This document shows positions 36,871-45,526 of a stretch of 64,000 nucleotides of DNA, piece after piece (within the stretch, counting starts at the first letter, position 1; every line of letters starts with the position of its first letter). Location: contig NZ_LN879430.1 in NCBI RefSeq assembly GCF_900070325.1, positions 1,419,379-1,483,378 on the forward strand. The letters are read 5' to 3'. Source of the DNA: Herbinix luporum (lineage in GTDB: Bacteria; Bacillota; Clostridia; Lachnospirales; Lachnospiraceae). The notes under the pieces were generated by a model. The model had not been told where the DNA came from. It worked only from the letters and a program-made list of their open reading frames with translations, and did not search any database. The position numbers and the translations under genes were made by a program.

Positions 36871-37794
36871 TTACGATATTTTTAACATTAAATCAAGTGA
36901 TTTTTTAGCTGCTGCCATAATATCTTTATCTACTTTTATTTCATATATTTCATCTTTTAATGCCCTATACACATCTTCCAATCTTGTTTTTTTCATGTTC
37001 GAACATATAAGAGATGGAGATAACAAATAAAATTTTTTATGGGGATTTTGATGTTCTAAAGAATGAAGTATTCCCATCTCAGTTCCTATTACAAACTCTT
37101 TTTCATCTGCTTTGCTTACATATTTAATAATCTGAGATGTACTTCCTACAAAATCCGCTTTTTCAACTACATCTGGACTACATTCTGGGTGAACTAAAAT
37201 TTTTATTTTACCCCTATGCTTTCTAACCATATCTAGCTCATCACTTCTTACCCTATTATGACTTATGCAAAAACCATCCCAGCATACTATCTCCTTTTCC
37301 GGTATTTGCTTGGCTACATAACTTCCCAAGTTTCGGTCCGGAATAAATAAAACTTTATCTTCATCAAGGGATTTAACTACATTTACTGCATTTGAGGAAG
37401 TACAACATATATCACTTTCCCCTTTAACTTCAGCAGAGGAATTTATATAACAAACTACCGGAATATTTGGAAATTCTTTTTTTAATAATCTAAGCTGAGC
37501 TACATCAATCATATCTGCCATAGGACATATGGCATCATATACCGGTAAAAGTATTTTTTTATCCGGTGAAAAAATTTTTGCACTTTCAGCCATAAAATGA
37601 ACACCACAAAAAACTATAATATCTGCTTTGGTCTTGGCAGCCTTCCTACTAAGTTCTAAGGAATCTCCAACAAAATCAGCTATATCTTGAACTTCTGCCC
37701 TTTGATAATTATGGGCAAGTATTATAGCTTTCTTTTCTTTTTTAAGTCTATTTATTTCATGAATTAATTCTTGAGTATTCAATTTTGTTATCAC
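36871..37794 (-). CDS. nadA: Quinolinate synthase
   Basis: A 307-residue [4Fe-4S] enzyme: ILAHNYQRAEVQDIADFVGD, VFCGVHFMAESAKI (first cluster Cys), CYINSSAEVKGESDICCTSS (second), VHPECSPDVVEKADFVGSTS, and a late SPSLICSNMKKT (third cluster Cys). It condenses iminoaspartate with dihydroxyacetone phosphate to quinolinate. The supplier of iminoaspartate, NadB, is not in the cluster, so it must be elsewhere or replaced, for example by an aspartate dehydrogenase. Confidence 0.95.
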   Translation of the reverse strand: MITKLNTQELIHEINRLKKEKKAIILAHNYQRAEVQDIADFVGDSLELSRKAAKTKADIIVFCGVHFMAESAKIFSPDKKILLPVYDAICPMADMIDVAQLRLLKKEFPNIPVVCYINSSAEVKGESDICCTSSNAVNVVKSLDEDKVLFIPDRNLGSYVAKQIPEKEIVCWDGFCISHNRVRSDELDMVRKHRGKIKILVHPECSPDVVEKADFVGSTSQIIKYVSKADEKEFVIGTEMGILHSLEHQNPHKKFYLLSPSLICSNMKKTRLEDVYRALKDEIYEIKVDKDIMAAAKKSLDLMLKIS

Positions 37795-37816
37795 CCCTAA
37801 TCTTGTATGTTTATAT

Positions 37817-37870
37817 CTGTATATACAGTTGTCTTTACACCATTATACATAAAAAAAGAACCCTTAGCAA
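37817..37870 (-). promoter_or_regulatory. nadA promoter with NiaR-like operator candidate
   Basis: Minus-strand TTGCTA (37865-37870) and TATAAT (37842-37847) are 17 bases apart. Just downstream lie GTGTAAAGACAAC and the perfect palindrome CTGTATATACAG (37817-37828). A repressor there would block initiation. NAD synthesis in Firmicutes is often controlled by NiaR (YrxA) through TACA/TGTC-type half-sites like these; the match is by eye only. Confidence 0.5.
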
Positions 37871-37905
37871 TTATAAAATAAACATTTTTTGGTTAGTTTA
37901 AGTAC

Positions 37906-37941
37906 AATGCACCCTTACGGCCATTGCCGCAAGAGTGCATT
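37906..37941 (-). terminator. Long hairpin after the F5/8C remnant
   Basis: AATGCACCCTTACGGC and GCCGCAAGAGTGCATT (plus-strand coordinates 37906-37941) form a long stem with G-U pairs and a 4-base loop. It lies just after the stop of the minus-strand F5/8C domain frame. Confidence 0.7.
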
Positions 37942-37952
37942 TCTACAAAATT

Positions 37953-38400
37953 TTATTTACCCATTACTTTTACATCATATAAGGAATATCCGTATGGTAA
38001 CCCTCTTTGAATCCCTTGTAATTTCACATATCTTGCCTTAACCTCTGCAAAATTAATAGTTTCAATTCCACCTGTACCATTGCTTTGATTAAATATCTTA
38101 GTAAAGTGTTTGCCATCCTCTGAAACAAGGATTTCATATTGTCTACCAAAAGCCGCTTCCCAGTTAAGTATTATCTTGTTTATACGATAACTTTTTCCAA
38201 GATCAATTATAAACCAAGCATCATCAGACCAATTGGAAGACCATCTAGTTGATAGATTATTATCTGTTAAATATGCTCCTATTAATTGCTCATTTTCTGA
38301 GCCGGAAACAGTAACCCCTTTACCCATAGCCACATTCTGATATTCTCCTGAATCTAGCTCTTCTTGACTTATTTGCATCTGAAAAATCATTATAGCCATT
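37953..38400 (-). pseudogene. F5/8 type C (discoidin/CBM32) domain, C-terminal remnant of a secreted enzyme
   Basis: The frame encodes a nearly complete F5/8C domain: GEYQNVAMGKGVTVSGSENE, then DNNLSTRWSSNWSDDAWFII, DLGKSYRINKIILNWEAAFG, RQYEILVSEDGKHF and YVKLQGIQRG near the end. Such domains bind glycans, usually at the end of glycoside hydrolases. Here no catalytic domain and no signal peptide precede it; upstream the frame merges, out of frame, into a DUF1835 gene. The break is in about 38380-38450. It lies next to a GH120 gene, so it may be left from a xylan-related enzyme. Confidence 0.75.
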
Positions 38401-38817
38401 GGCAGAATAGCTAAATCCACTACTACTATAGGGGGCATCGCTTTTCCATATTCGTATTGGTATACCATCTTTTGCAGCAGACAACAGCTTCTCCATATCC
38501 TTCCGTTGATTTTGAAAAAACTGTTCTTGGTCCTTAATGTCAAAATCAAATCTTCCCCACACTTTTTGAAAAACATTTTGACGCTCATTGCCATCAATCT
38601 CACCGGAAATATCTCCAATATCAAGCAAAAAGCCTATATTAACAACATCTTGAGAACTTTCTCCAACTGCTTGATTTTCAAAATCTTGCTCTGATTCAGC
38701 TTTGGTTGGCTTTTTCCCAATATAACCCATAGCTCCACCAAGCATAGTTTTTGCATTATATTTTTTTGCTACTTTCATAGAACCTTTCTCACTATCACTA
38801 AATACAACTTCAAGCAT
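38380..38817 (-). pseudogene. DUF1835 domain protein, 3' part deleted
   Basis: The ATG with AGGAGG upstream opens a DUF1835-type protein: LEVVFSDSEKGSMKVAKKYN, GGAMGYIGKKP, VNIGFLLDIGDISGEIDG and PIRIWKSDAPYSSSGF. DUF1835 proteins normally run on to about 250-330 residues with a second domain. Here homology is lost just after the WKSDAPYSxxGF motif and the frame ends at 38320 in sequence that belongs, in another frame, to the F5/8C remnant. The function of the family is unknown. Confidence 0.7.
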
Positions 38818-38941
38818 AATGTACCTCCTTTTATATGCACTTGTCTTTTAGGAATATCCTTCCTACTATTTTGCTAGATAATATCGAATTACTGTGATAT
38901 AATTATGCTGTATATTACATTACAATATTGGAGGGCTGATT

Positions 38942-40939
38942 ATGAAATACTACGTAGATGTAAATGCTGCAAAAGACGGTAACGGTTCAGCTGAAAGACC
39001 TTTCCGTCGTATTAACGATGCTGCGAAGGTGGCTCTTCCCGGTGATGAAGTGCTTGTGGCACCTGGGGTTTACCGTGAATATGTGGATCCTATTCATTCC
39101 GGTACTGAAGATGCCCGTATCACTTATATTAGCACAACTCCTCTTGGTGCAGTGATTACCGGTGCAGAACAGGTAAAAACCTGGAAACATTATAAAGATA
39201 ATGTATGGGTATGCCGTATTGCAAACAGTATTTTTGGAGATTACAATCCATATACAACCTTAGTATATGGAGATTGGTATTTTGCAACACCTAATAAACA
39301 TACGGGCTGCGTTTATTTAAATGACAAAGCCATGTATGAAGCTACTACTTTAGAAGAATGTATCAAAGGGGATATTTATGAATGCAGTTGGGTACCGGAA
39401 GACTCAATTTATAAGTGGTATTCCGAGCAGGACACAGAGACCGACGAAACAATTATTTATGCTAATTTCCAAGGTCTAGATCCGAACAAGGAAAATGTAG
39501 AAATAAATGTACGCCGCAGGTGCTTTATGCCATCTAAAACAGGTGTAAGTTATCATACTGTCAGAGGATTCAAGATTGATAAAGCTGCCACAACTTGGGC
39601 ACCGCCTGCAGCTTTTCAAGATGGTATGATTGGTCCTCATTGGAGCAAAGGTTGGATTATTGAAGATTGCGAGATTTCCAACAGCAAATGCGCCGGTATA
39701 TCCCTGGGCAAATATCTAGATCCTGACAATGAGCACTACTTTACAAATAAGCATGTAAAGAGTCCTACCCAGATGGAAAGGGATGCAATATGTCGTGGTC
39801 AGTATCACGGTTGGCTAAAAGAAAATATCGGCAGCCATATAGTTCGCCGCTGTAACATCCACCATTGTGAACAGGGTGGTATTATTGGCCGAATGGGCGG
39901 TGTATTTAGTATTATTGAGGACAACCATATCCACCATATTAATAATATGATGGAACTTGGGGGAGCAGAGGTTGCAGGAATTAAGATGCATGCAGCTATT
40001 GATGTGATTATTCGCCGCAATCATATTCACCATTGTACAATGGGAATCTGGTGTGACTGGGAGGCTCAGGGCACCCGTCTAAGTCAAAACCTGCTCCATG
40101 ATAACCAGCGTCCGCCATATGCTAAGCATCTTCCTGGAAGTATGGCATCTCAGGATATATTTGTAGAAGTTAGCCATGGTCCGACACTAATCGATAACAA
40201 TATCCTCCTATCAGATGCCAGCCTTCGCTGTGCAACCCAAGGTGTAGCAATGGTCCACAACCTTATCTGTGGTTCATTTACCTCCGTGGGTTCGGGAACC
40301 GATGATCGCTATACCCCATATCATATACCACACCGTACCGAAGTAATGGGCTTTATGACCATTCTTCATGGTGATAACCGTTTCTACAACAATATTTTTG
40401 TTCAGAAATGGCCATCACAGGACTTTGTCATCAATGACGATACTGATCAAGATGAATTTCAAACCAATAAGGAAAATAGAGTTGTCGGAACTCACGTATT
40501 CGATGAGTACCCAACCTATGATGAATGGATTTCACAGTTTGACTTTTCTAAACGACCAGACATGATGGCCCTTGGACCTGTACATTTTGGCCGTCTGCCG
40601 GTATGGAGTGAAGGAAATGTATACTTAAACGGTGCCAAATCATGGAAAAACGAAGTAAATGGCCTTGTGGTTGAAAATGATGATCAGGAAATTAAAGTTG
40701 AACTAGTGGAAAAAGACGGTCATTATTATCTGGCCACAAATATATATGATTATATAAAGGATTTCAGCAATCGGATGATCAATACTAAAGTTCTAGGCAA
40801 AGCCTTCGAACCGGAACAATACTTTGAAAATCCTGATGGAACACCTATACAATTTGATTCTGACTATTTAGGAAATCATCGTGGTATTCATGTTATTCCG
40901 GGTCCCTTTGCAGCACCTTCTGAAAATATAAAACTATAA
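38942..40939 (+). CDS. GH120 family beta-xylosidase (right-handed parallel beta-helix)
   Basis: The 665-residue protein follows the GH120 beta-xylosidase of Thermoanaerobacterium along its length: YYVDVNAAKDGNGSAERPF, VYREYVDPIHSG, WKHYKDNVWVCRI, YANFQGLDPNKENVEINVRR, TTWAPPAAFQDGMIGPHWSK and AGIKMHAAIDVIIRRNHIHH. The two catalytic acids fall in CDWEAQGTRLS (D372, nucleophile) and DIFVEVSHGP (E409, acid/base). An extra 14 residues lie between them compared with the Thermoanaerobacterium enzyme as I recall it. There is no signal peptide, so it cleaves imported xylooligosaccharides in the cytoplasm. GGAGGG precedes the ATG by 8 bases. A strong terminator follows. Confidence 0.88.
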   Translation: MKYYVDVNAAKDGNGSAERPFRRINDAAKVALPGDEVLVAPGVYREYVDPIHSGTEDARITYISTTPLGAVITGAEQVKTWKHYKDNVWVCRIANSIFGDYNPYTTLVYGDWYFATPNKHTGCVYLNDKAMYEATTLEECIKGDIYECSWVPEDSIYKWYSEQDTETDETIIYANFQGLDPNKENVEINVRRRCFMPSKTGVSYHTVRGFKIDKAATTWAPPAAFQDGMIGPHWSKGWIIEDCEISNSKCAGISLGKYLDPDNEHYFTNKHVKSPTQMERDAICRGQYHGWLKENIGSHIVRRCNIHHCEQGGIIGRMGGVFSIIEDNHIHHINNMMELGGAEVAGIKMHAAIDVIIRRNHIHHCTMGIWCDWEAQGTRLSQNLLHDNQRPPYAKHLPGSMASQDIFVEVSHGPTLIDNNILLSDASLRCATQGVAMVHNLICGSFTSVGSGTDDRYTPYHIPHRTEVMGFMTILHGDNRFYNNIFVQKWPSQDFVINDDTDQDEFQTNKENRVVGTHVFDEYPTYDEWISQFDFSKRPDMMALGPVHFGRLPVWSEGNVYLNGAKSWKNEVNGLVVENDDQEIKVELVEKDGHYYLATNIYDYIKDFSNRMINTKVLGKAFEPEQYFENPDGTPIQFDSDYLGNHRGIHVIPGPFAAPSENIKL

Positions 40940-40964
40940 CATATATCAGCTATATATTAATAGT

Positions 40965-41014
40965 GACGTCTTCCTCTGACATATAATTCAATGGCAGAGG
41001 AAGACATCTTTTTT
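40965..41014 (+). terminator. Rho-independent terminator after the GH120 gene
   Basis: GACGTCTTCCTCTG (40965-40978) pairs with CAGAGGAAGACATC (40995-41008), followed by six T. It lies 26 bases after the GH120 stop and between convergent genes. Confidence 0.9.
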
Positions 41015-41051
41015 GCTTTGCCTCCAGCATAAATTAGTATTTTTCTGCTAG

Positions 41052-41519
41052 TTAAAGCTGCTTCAGCAGATTTGCCATTTCTATGGCCGTAACAGCAGCA
41101 TCATATCCTTTGTTACCGGCTTTTGTACCTGCCCTTTCAATTGCCTGCTCTATGGTATCTGTAGTCAAAACTCCAAATATCACAGGTATTCCTGAATCTA
41201 ATGACACCTTTGCAATACCTTTGGACATCTCCCCGGCAACATAATCGAAATGAGCTGTTGAGCCTCTGATAACAGCACCAAGGCAAATTACGGCATCGTA
41301 CTTTTTGGAAGATGCCATTTTTTGTGCAACTAAAGGAATTTCAAAGGCTCCCGGTACCCATGCCACTTCAATATCAGCCTCATTTCCCCCATGTCTGATA
41401 AATCCATCAATAGCCCCTTCTAAAAGCTTGCTGCCAATAAACTCATTAAAACGTCCAATAACTATTCCAATCTTTACATCCTTGGCTATTAGGTTTCCTT
41501 CAATCTTTTTAACTGCCAT
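41052..41519 (-). CDS. ribH: 6,7-dimethyl-8-ribityllumazine synthase
   Basis: A 155-residue enzyme: [56 protein letters not shown] (substrate loop with catalytic His) and [19 protein letters not shown]. It condenses the pyrimidine precursor with dihydroxybutanone phosphate in riboflavin synthesis and forms icosahedral shells in relatives. The start overlaps the ribBA end by 11 bases; AGGAGGGT precedes it. Last gene of the rib operon. Confidence 0.96.
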   Translation of the reverse strand: MAVKKIEGNLIAKDVKIGIVIGRFNEFIGSKLLEGAIDGFIRHGGNEADIEVAWVPGAFEIPLVAQKMASSKKYDAVICLGAVIRGSTAHFDYVAGEMSKGIAKVSLDSGIPVIFGVLTTDTIEQAIERAGTKAGNKGYDAAVTAIEMANLLKQL

Positions 41520-42762
41520 TATTTACACCCTCCTGATTTTTCATTGTATTTAAATTAATACTTAAATTATTTAAGATGTGTCCCATCTTTTCTTTCTTGG
41601 TCCTCATATAGAACTTATTGACATCATTAGCTTCAATCTGAATTGGTACCCGCTCTACAATCTCAAGGCCGTAACCGCTTAATCCTATTATTTTCTTAGG
41701 ATTATTGGTTAAAAGCCTCATCTTTCTAATTCCCAAATCATATAGGATTTGTGCTCCTATACCATACTCTCTAAGGTCAGGTGCAAAACCAAGCAATACA
41801 TTTGCCTCCACCGTATCTTTCCCTTTATCCTGAAGCTCATAGGCTCGTATTTTGTTCACCAGGCCTATTCCTCGCCCTTCCTGGCGCATATAAAGCAATA
41901 CTCCCCTGCCTTCGTCACTTATTTGTCTTAATGCAGCAGCAAGCTGTTCTCCACAATCACATCTTAAAGAATGGAAGGCATCTCCTGTAAGGCATTCGGA
42001 GTGAACACGGACCAGCACCGGTTCATTGGGATTGCTTATATCTCCTTTTATCAGAGCAATATGGTGTTCTCCATTGATTGTATTTTCATAGGCTGTAATT
42101 ATAAATTCACCATATTCTGTCGGTAGCTTGGCTTTTGCGGCTGCTGTAATAAGCTTTTCATTTTTCCTTCTGTATTTTATCAAATCTTCTATGGTAATAA
42201 TTTTAAGGCCATGATTTTTTGAAAATTCAATTAGCCTAGGTACCCTTGCCATGGTTCCGTCTTCATTCATAATTTCACATATGACTCCCGCCGGATATAA
42301 ACCTGCTAATCTAGCAAGATCCACAGCTGCTTCTGTATGACCGGAGCGCTTTAGTACCCCACCATCTCTTGCAATTAGGGGGAAAATATGGCCGGGTCTG
42401 GTAAAATCCCCACTTACCGAATCAGGATTAGCCAGTTCCTTTATTGTTTTTGCCCTTTCAAAAGCTGATATGCCTGTGGTTGAACTTTTGTGGTCTACTG
42501 TTATGGTAAATGCTGTTTTCATATTCTCTGTGTTTTTTTTCACCATTAAGTCCAATTCCAGATTGCGAGCCCTATCCTCAGTCAAAGGTACACATATCAT
42601 CCCTTTTCCGAAGCTAGCCATAAAGTTTACACTTTCAGGAGTTACTTTCTCAGCTGCTAAAAATAGATCCCCTTCATTTTCACGGTCTTCATCATCTACA
42701 ACTACAATCATTTTACCCTGTCTTATATCTTCTAAAGCCTCTTCAATGGTATTAAAATCCAA
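41509..42762 (-). CDS. ribBA: Bifunctional dihydroxybutanone-phosphate synthase / GTP cyclohydrolase II
   Basis: The 417-residue fusion starts with the RibB half ([58 protein letters not shown]). From about residue 205 comes the RibA half ([26 protein letters not shown], with zinc cysteines, and [23 protein letters not shown]). It supplies both entry compounds of riboflavin synthesis. The start is TTG, with GAGGGGGG about 9 bases upstream. Confidence 0.96.
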   Translation of the reverse strand: MDFNTIEEALEDIRQGKMIVVVDDEDRENEGDLFLAAEKVTPESVNFMASFGKGMICVPLTEDRARNLELDLMVKKNTENMKTAFTITVDHKSSTTGISAFERAKTIKELANPDSVSGDFTRPGHIFPLIARDGGVLKRSGHTEAAVDLARLAGLYPAGVICEIMNEDGTMARVPRLIEFSKNHGLKIITIEDLIKYRRKNEKLITAAAKAKLPTEYGEFIITAYENTINGEHHIALIKGDISNPNEPVLVRVHSECLTGDAFHSLRCDCGEQLAAALRQISDEGRGVLLYMRQEGRGIGLVNKIRAYELQDKGKDTVEANVLLGFAPDLREYGIGAQILYDLGIRKMRLLTNNPKKIIGLSGYGLEIVERVPIQIEANDVNKFYMRTKKEKMGHILNNLSINLNTMKNQEGVNNGS

Positions 42763-42832
42763 TTATTATCCCCCCTCGTACAATAACTATTAAGTTATAT
42801 GTTAAATTTATTGCAGCTAAAATTTATGTAAA

Positions 42833-43486
42833 TTATGCAAAACCATTACTTTTAAGAAATTCTATAGATATATCTTTTTTAACTTTTCTATCTAGTTTAT
42901 TGCTATATATAAGCTTTTCCACATACTTTCCTATAAGGTCACATTCTATATTAAGTTGATCCCCTAAGTTTTTTGAACCAAGTATTGTTTCACCTGCCGT
43001 ATGAGGTATTAAGGATACTTTAAAGCAATTTTCATCAACATAGGCTACAGTCAGACTTGTACCATCAAGTGTAACTGAGCCTTTCATGACCATATATTTT
43101 AGGATATTGTCATCAGCTTCAATCGTAAGCCAAATGGCATTGTCCTCTTCAATCCTTGATGTAACTATTCCTGTTCCATCAATATGACCGGTTACAATAT
43201 GGCCTCCCAGCCTGTCGGATAACTTTAGAGCCCTCTCAAGGTTCACCTTATCTGATATACTCATCCTATTAAGTCCTGTCCTTCTCATTGTTTCAGGCAT
43301 CACATCAGCAAAAAAGCAAGAGCTGCCCATATCGGTTACCGTAAGGCAAATACCATTAACAGCAATGCTGTCTCCTATTTTTACATCATCCAGAATCTTT
43401 GAACAAGCAATTGAAAGTCTTATGGATTGACTTTTGCGAATAATTTCCTTTATAATACCTATCTCCTCTACTATTCCTGTAAACAT
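42833..43486 (-). CDS. ribE: Riboflavin synthase, alpha chain
   Basis: A 217-residue protein made of two lumazine-binding repeats: MFTGIVEEIGIIKEI, GDSIAVNGICLTVT, RALKLSDRLGGHIVTGHIDG and a second VTLDGTSLTVAYVD. It dismutates two lumazines to riboflavin and the pyrimidine precursor. The start overlaps the end of ribD by 16 bases; AAAGGAG precedes it. Confidence 0.95.
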   Translation of the reverse strand: MFTGIVEEIGIIKEIIRKSQSIRLSIACSKILDDVKIGDSIAVNGICLTVTDMGSSCFFADVMPETMRRTGLNRMSISDKVNLERALKLSDRLGGHIVTGHIDGTGIVTSRIEEDNAIWLTIEADDNILKYMVMKGSVTLDGTSLTVAYVDENCFKVSLIPHTAGETILGSKNLGDQLNIECDLIGKYVEKLIYSNKLDRKVKKDISIEFLKSNGFA

Positions 43487-44583
43487 AATGCTCCTTTCAC
43501 ATATCCTTCAATAAGAAAGTCATCTTCAAATCTAGTTATGCTTATATCATGTAATTTAATAGCATCTTCCATAGATTCGATACCTAGACCTTCCACAGGA
43601 GTTTTGGCATCTTTTCCTCCGATAATTTTAGGTGCTATAAAAGTCATAACCTTATCAACAATTCCCATATTAAGTGCAGCTGCATTAAGCCCTCCCCCAC
43701 CTTCTAAAAGTAGGCTGTCAATCTCAAGCTTATATAACTCATCCATAAGCTTTAGCAAATCAACATGCCCTCTAGGGCCATCTAATTTTAAAATCTGTAC
43801 TCCCTTATCTATAAGACGCTTCTCTTTTTCATTATCTAATGCAGTGGTGGTGGCCAGTATTACAGCTGATTTTGATTCCACATTGATAACTCTGCTTTCT
43901 ATAGGAATTATCCCTTTACTGTCTATAACAATTCTGACAGGATCTCTGCTTTCTCCAAAGTCAAGCCTTGTAGTAAGAGATGGATTATCGACAAGAACTG
44001 TATTTATACCCACCATTATTGCAGCAACCCTGTTGCGTAAGGTGTGTACATATTCTCTAGAACTTGGGCCTGATATCCACTTTGAATCTCCACTGACAGA
44101 TGCTATCTTGCCATCAAGTGTCATGGCGGTTTTCATAATCACAAATGGTTTTTTCTTAGTTATATATTTGATAAAAATCTCGTTAAGTTTTTTAGCTTCC
44201 TTTTCTAGAATACCACAGACCACCTTAATACCAGCCTCTTTAAGCATCTTAATTCCTCTGCCTGCAACTTTAGGATTAGGATCAGTCATTGCTATTACTA
44301 CTTCACTGATATCCTTATCTATAATTGCCTTTGCACAGGGAGGAGTTCTTCCATAATGAGAACAAGGTTCCATATTGACATATAAGGTCCCTCCAGCAAC
44401 ATCTTCCTTTGCATTAAGAAAGGCAGCCACTTCTGCATGGGCACCTCCAAGCCTCTTATGATACCCTTCTGCAATAATCCTTCCGTTTTTTACTATAACT
44501 GCGCCTACAAGTGGATTCGGGTTTGTTCTTCCCCATCCTAACTGAGCCAGCTCCAATGCTCTTTGCATATAGCTTTCATACAT
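43471..44583 (-). CDS. ribD: Bifunctional pyrimidine deaminase / reductase
   Basis: A 370-residue fusion. The N-terminal deaminase has the zinc sites GGAHAEVAAF and NMEPCSHYGRTPPC. The C-terminal reductase starts near residue 150 with KTAMTLDGKIAS and includes GINTVLVDNPSLTTR and LLLEGGGGLNAA. It carries out the second and third steps from GTP to riboflavin. The ATG at 44583 is preferred over 44589 because the GAGGG site would touch the earlier ATG. First gene after the FMN riboswitch. Confidence 0.95.
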   Translation of the reverse strand: MYESYMQRALELAQLGWGRTNPNPLVGAVIVKNGRIIAEGYHKRLGGAHAEVAAFLNAKEDVAGGTLYVNMEPCSHYGRTPPCAKAIIDKDISEVVIAMTDPNPKVAGRGIKMLKEAGIKVVCGILEKEAKKLNEIFIKYITKKKPFVIMKTAMTLDGKIASVSGDSKWISGPSSREYVHTLRNRVAAIMVGINTVLVDNPSLTTRLDFGESRDPVRIVIDSKGIIPIESRVINVESKSAVILATTTALDNEKEKRLIDKGVQILKLDGPRGHVDLLKLMDELYKLEIDSLLLEGGGGLNAAALNMGIVDKVMTFIAPKIIGGKDAKTPVEGLGIESMEDAIKLHDISITRFEDDFLIEGYVKGALCLQE

Positions 44584-44630
44584 ACTCATCCCTCAAATCA
44601 AAGCAGTTTATTATTTTTCATATTAACAGT

Positions 44631-44662
44631 AAAAAAACCCCTGAAGAAAAGCTTCAGGGATT
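44631..44662 (-). terminator. FMN-riboswitch-controlled terminator
   Basis: On the minus strand CCCTGAAG-CTTTT-CTTCAGGG is followed by GTTTTTTT, directly before ribD. Its CTTCAGGG arm repeats the sequence at the 5' base of the aptamer (near 44809-44816), so alternative pairing between the two is likely. Confidence 0.92.
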
Positions 44663-44707
44663 ATTAATTCTTAGAAGATATAATATGTAAACAAATACGA
44701 ATACATG

Positions 44708-44816
44708 TTCTTCTCCCATCCAGACTATACTGTCGGCTCCGGAAACTAACCGGATCTACCAATTAAGGTTCGCGGGCTTTACCGCCGGTAAGGAATTTCA
44801 CCTCTCCCTGAAGAAC
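44708..44816 (-). promoter_or_regulatory. FMN riboswitch (RFN element)
   Basis: Minus-strand segments match the RFN consensus in order: TTCTTCAGGGAGAGGTGAAA, TTCCTTACCGGCGGTAAAGC, CCGCGAACC, GGTTAGTTTCCGGAGCCGAC and AGTATAGTCTGGATGGGAGA. It binds flavin mononucleotide and should promote the terminator at 44631-44662, reducing ribDE-BA-H transcription. Confidence 0.96.
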
Positions 44817-44960
44817 TATTTATTAACTTATATTTAATACCCATGGTCCACATGCTCCCATTGTCCACCAGACTTCCTCACTAAAATCCAATTCCAATTG
44901 TCATATGTACTATTGGGATTAAGTGAGCCATCACCTCCCTCTAATTATATATTATCTGCA
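44817..44960 (-). other. Extra structured leader between the rib promoter and the FMN aptamer
   Basis: The transcript has about 140 bases before the aptamer. It contains GAGGGAGGTGATGG, then a stem in which CTCACT pairs with AGTGAG and AATCC with GGATT, and then two similar segments, TGGACAATGGG and TGGACCATGGG. I do not recognise it as a known riboswitch. A short frame starting at the ATG (MAHLIPIVHMT..) is possible but the ribosome site is too close. Confidence 0.4.
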
Positions 44961-44965
44961 GTAAA

Positions 44966-44994
44966 ATTATAGCAGTGATTAACATTATATGCAA
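44966..44994 (-). promoter_or_regulatory. Promoter of the riboflavin operon
   Basis: Minus-strand TTGCAT (44989-44994) and TATAAT (44966-44971) with exactly 17 bases between, upstream of the leader and FMN riboswitch. Confidence 0.75.
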
Positions 44995-45086
44995 GCAAAT
45001 TGGAAGCCTAATTTCTTATGTTACATTGACAGGGCATACCATTTAGACTACAATTATAATTAAATAATATCAAAAGGAGCTTTAAT

Positions 45087-45428
45087 ATGGTAAGAAAAAA
45101 AGATATAGTAGTTTGCATTATTTTAACTATCATTACCTGTGGACTTTATAATTTATATTGGTTGATATGCCTTGCTGAAGATATAAATACATTGTCAAAT
45201 GAAGCAGATACAAGCGGTGGCATGGTTTTATTACTAACAATTATTACATGTGGCATTTATGGTTTATACTGGGCATACAGGTGTGGAGAAAAAATTGACA
45301 AAGCAAAACAAAGCCGTGGTATAAATACATCAAGCAATAGTGGAATCCTATTTTTACTACTATATTTGCTTAGTCGTATAATTTGCTTTGCAATAATACA
45401 ACATGAAATCAACAAAATGGCATCATAA
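45087..45428 (+). CDS. DUF4234 family small membrane protein
   Basis: The 113-residue protein shows two copies of the DUF4234 pattern: TIITCGLYNLYWLICLAEDI, then TIITCGIYGLYWAYRCGEKI, plus a third hydrophobic segment near the end. It is a small inner-membrane protein of unknown function. AAAAGGAG precedes the ATG by about 7 bases. It stands alone, divergent from the rib operon, with its own terminator. Confidence 0.85.
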   Translation: MVRKKDIVVCIILTIITCGLYNLYWLICLAEDINTLSNEADTSGGMVLLLTIITCGIYGLYWAYRCGEKIDKAKQSRGINTSSNSGILFLLLYLLSRIICFAIIQHEINKMAS

Positions 45429-45455
45429 CAATTATTAAATATTATACATAAAAAT

Positions 45456-45490
45456 ACACCTTCAATATTTTCATAATTATTGAAGGTGTA
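45456..45490. terminator. Bidirectional terminator
   Basis: TACACCTTCAATA (45456-45468) is perfectly complementary to TATTGAAGGTGTA (45478-45490), with AGTATTTTT after it and TTTTTATG on the other strand. It lies between the convergent DUF4234 and acetyltransferase genes. Confidence 0.88.
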
Positions 45491-45526
45491 AGTATTTTTA
45501 AGTTTATATGTTTATATGTATGATGT

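Noticed and set aside
43427..44356. Long plus-strand frame (309 codons) opposite ribD
   Set aside because: Antisense to clear ribD sequence; Ser/Ile-rich composition is typical of a shadow frame.
44840..44890. GAGGAAGTCTGG in the rib leader as part of an RNase P RNA
   Set aside because: Only a short resemblance to the RNase P core; no other conserved regions and the total length is too small.
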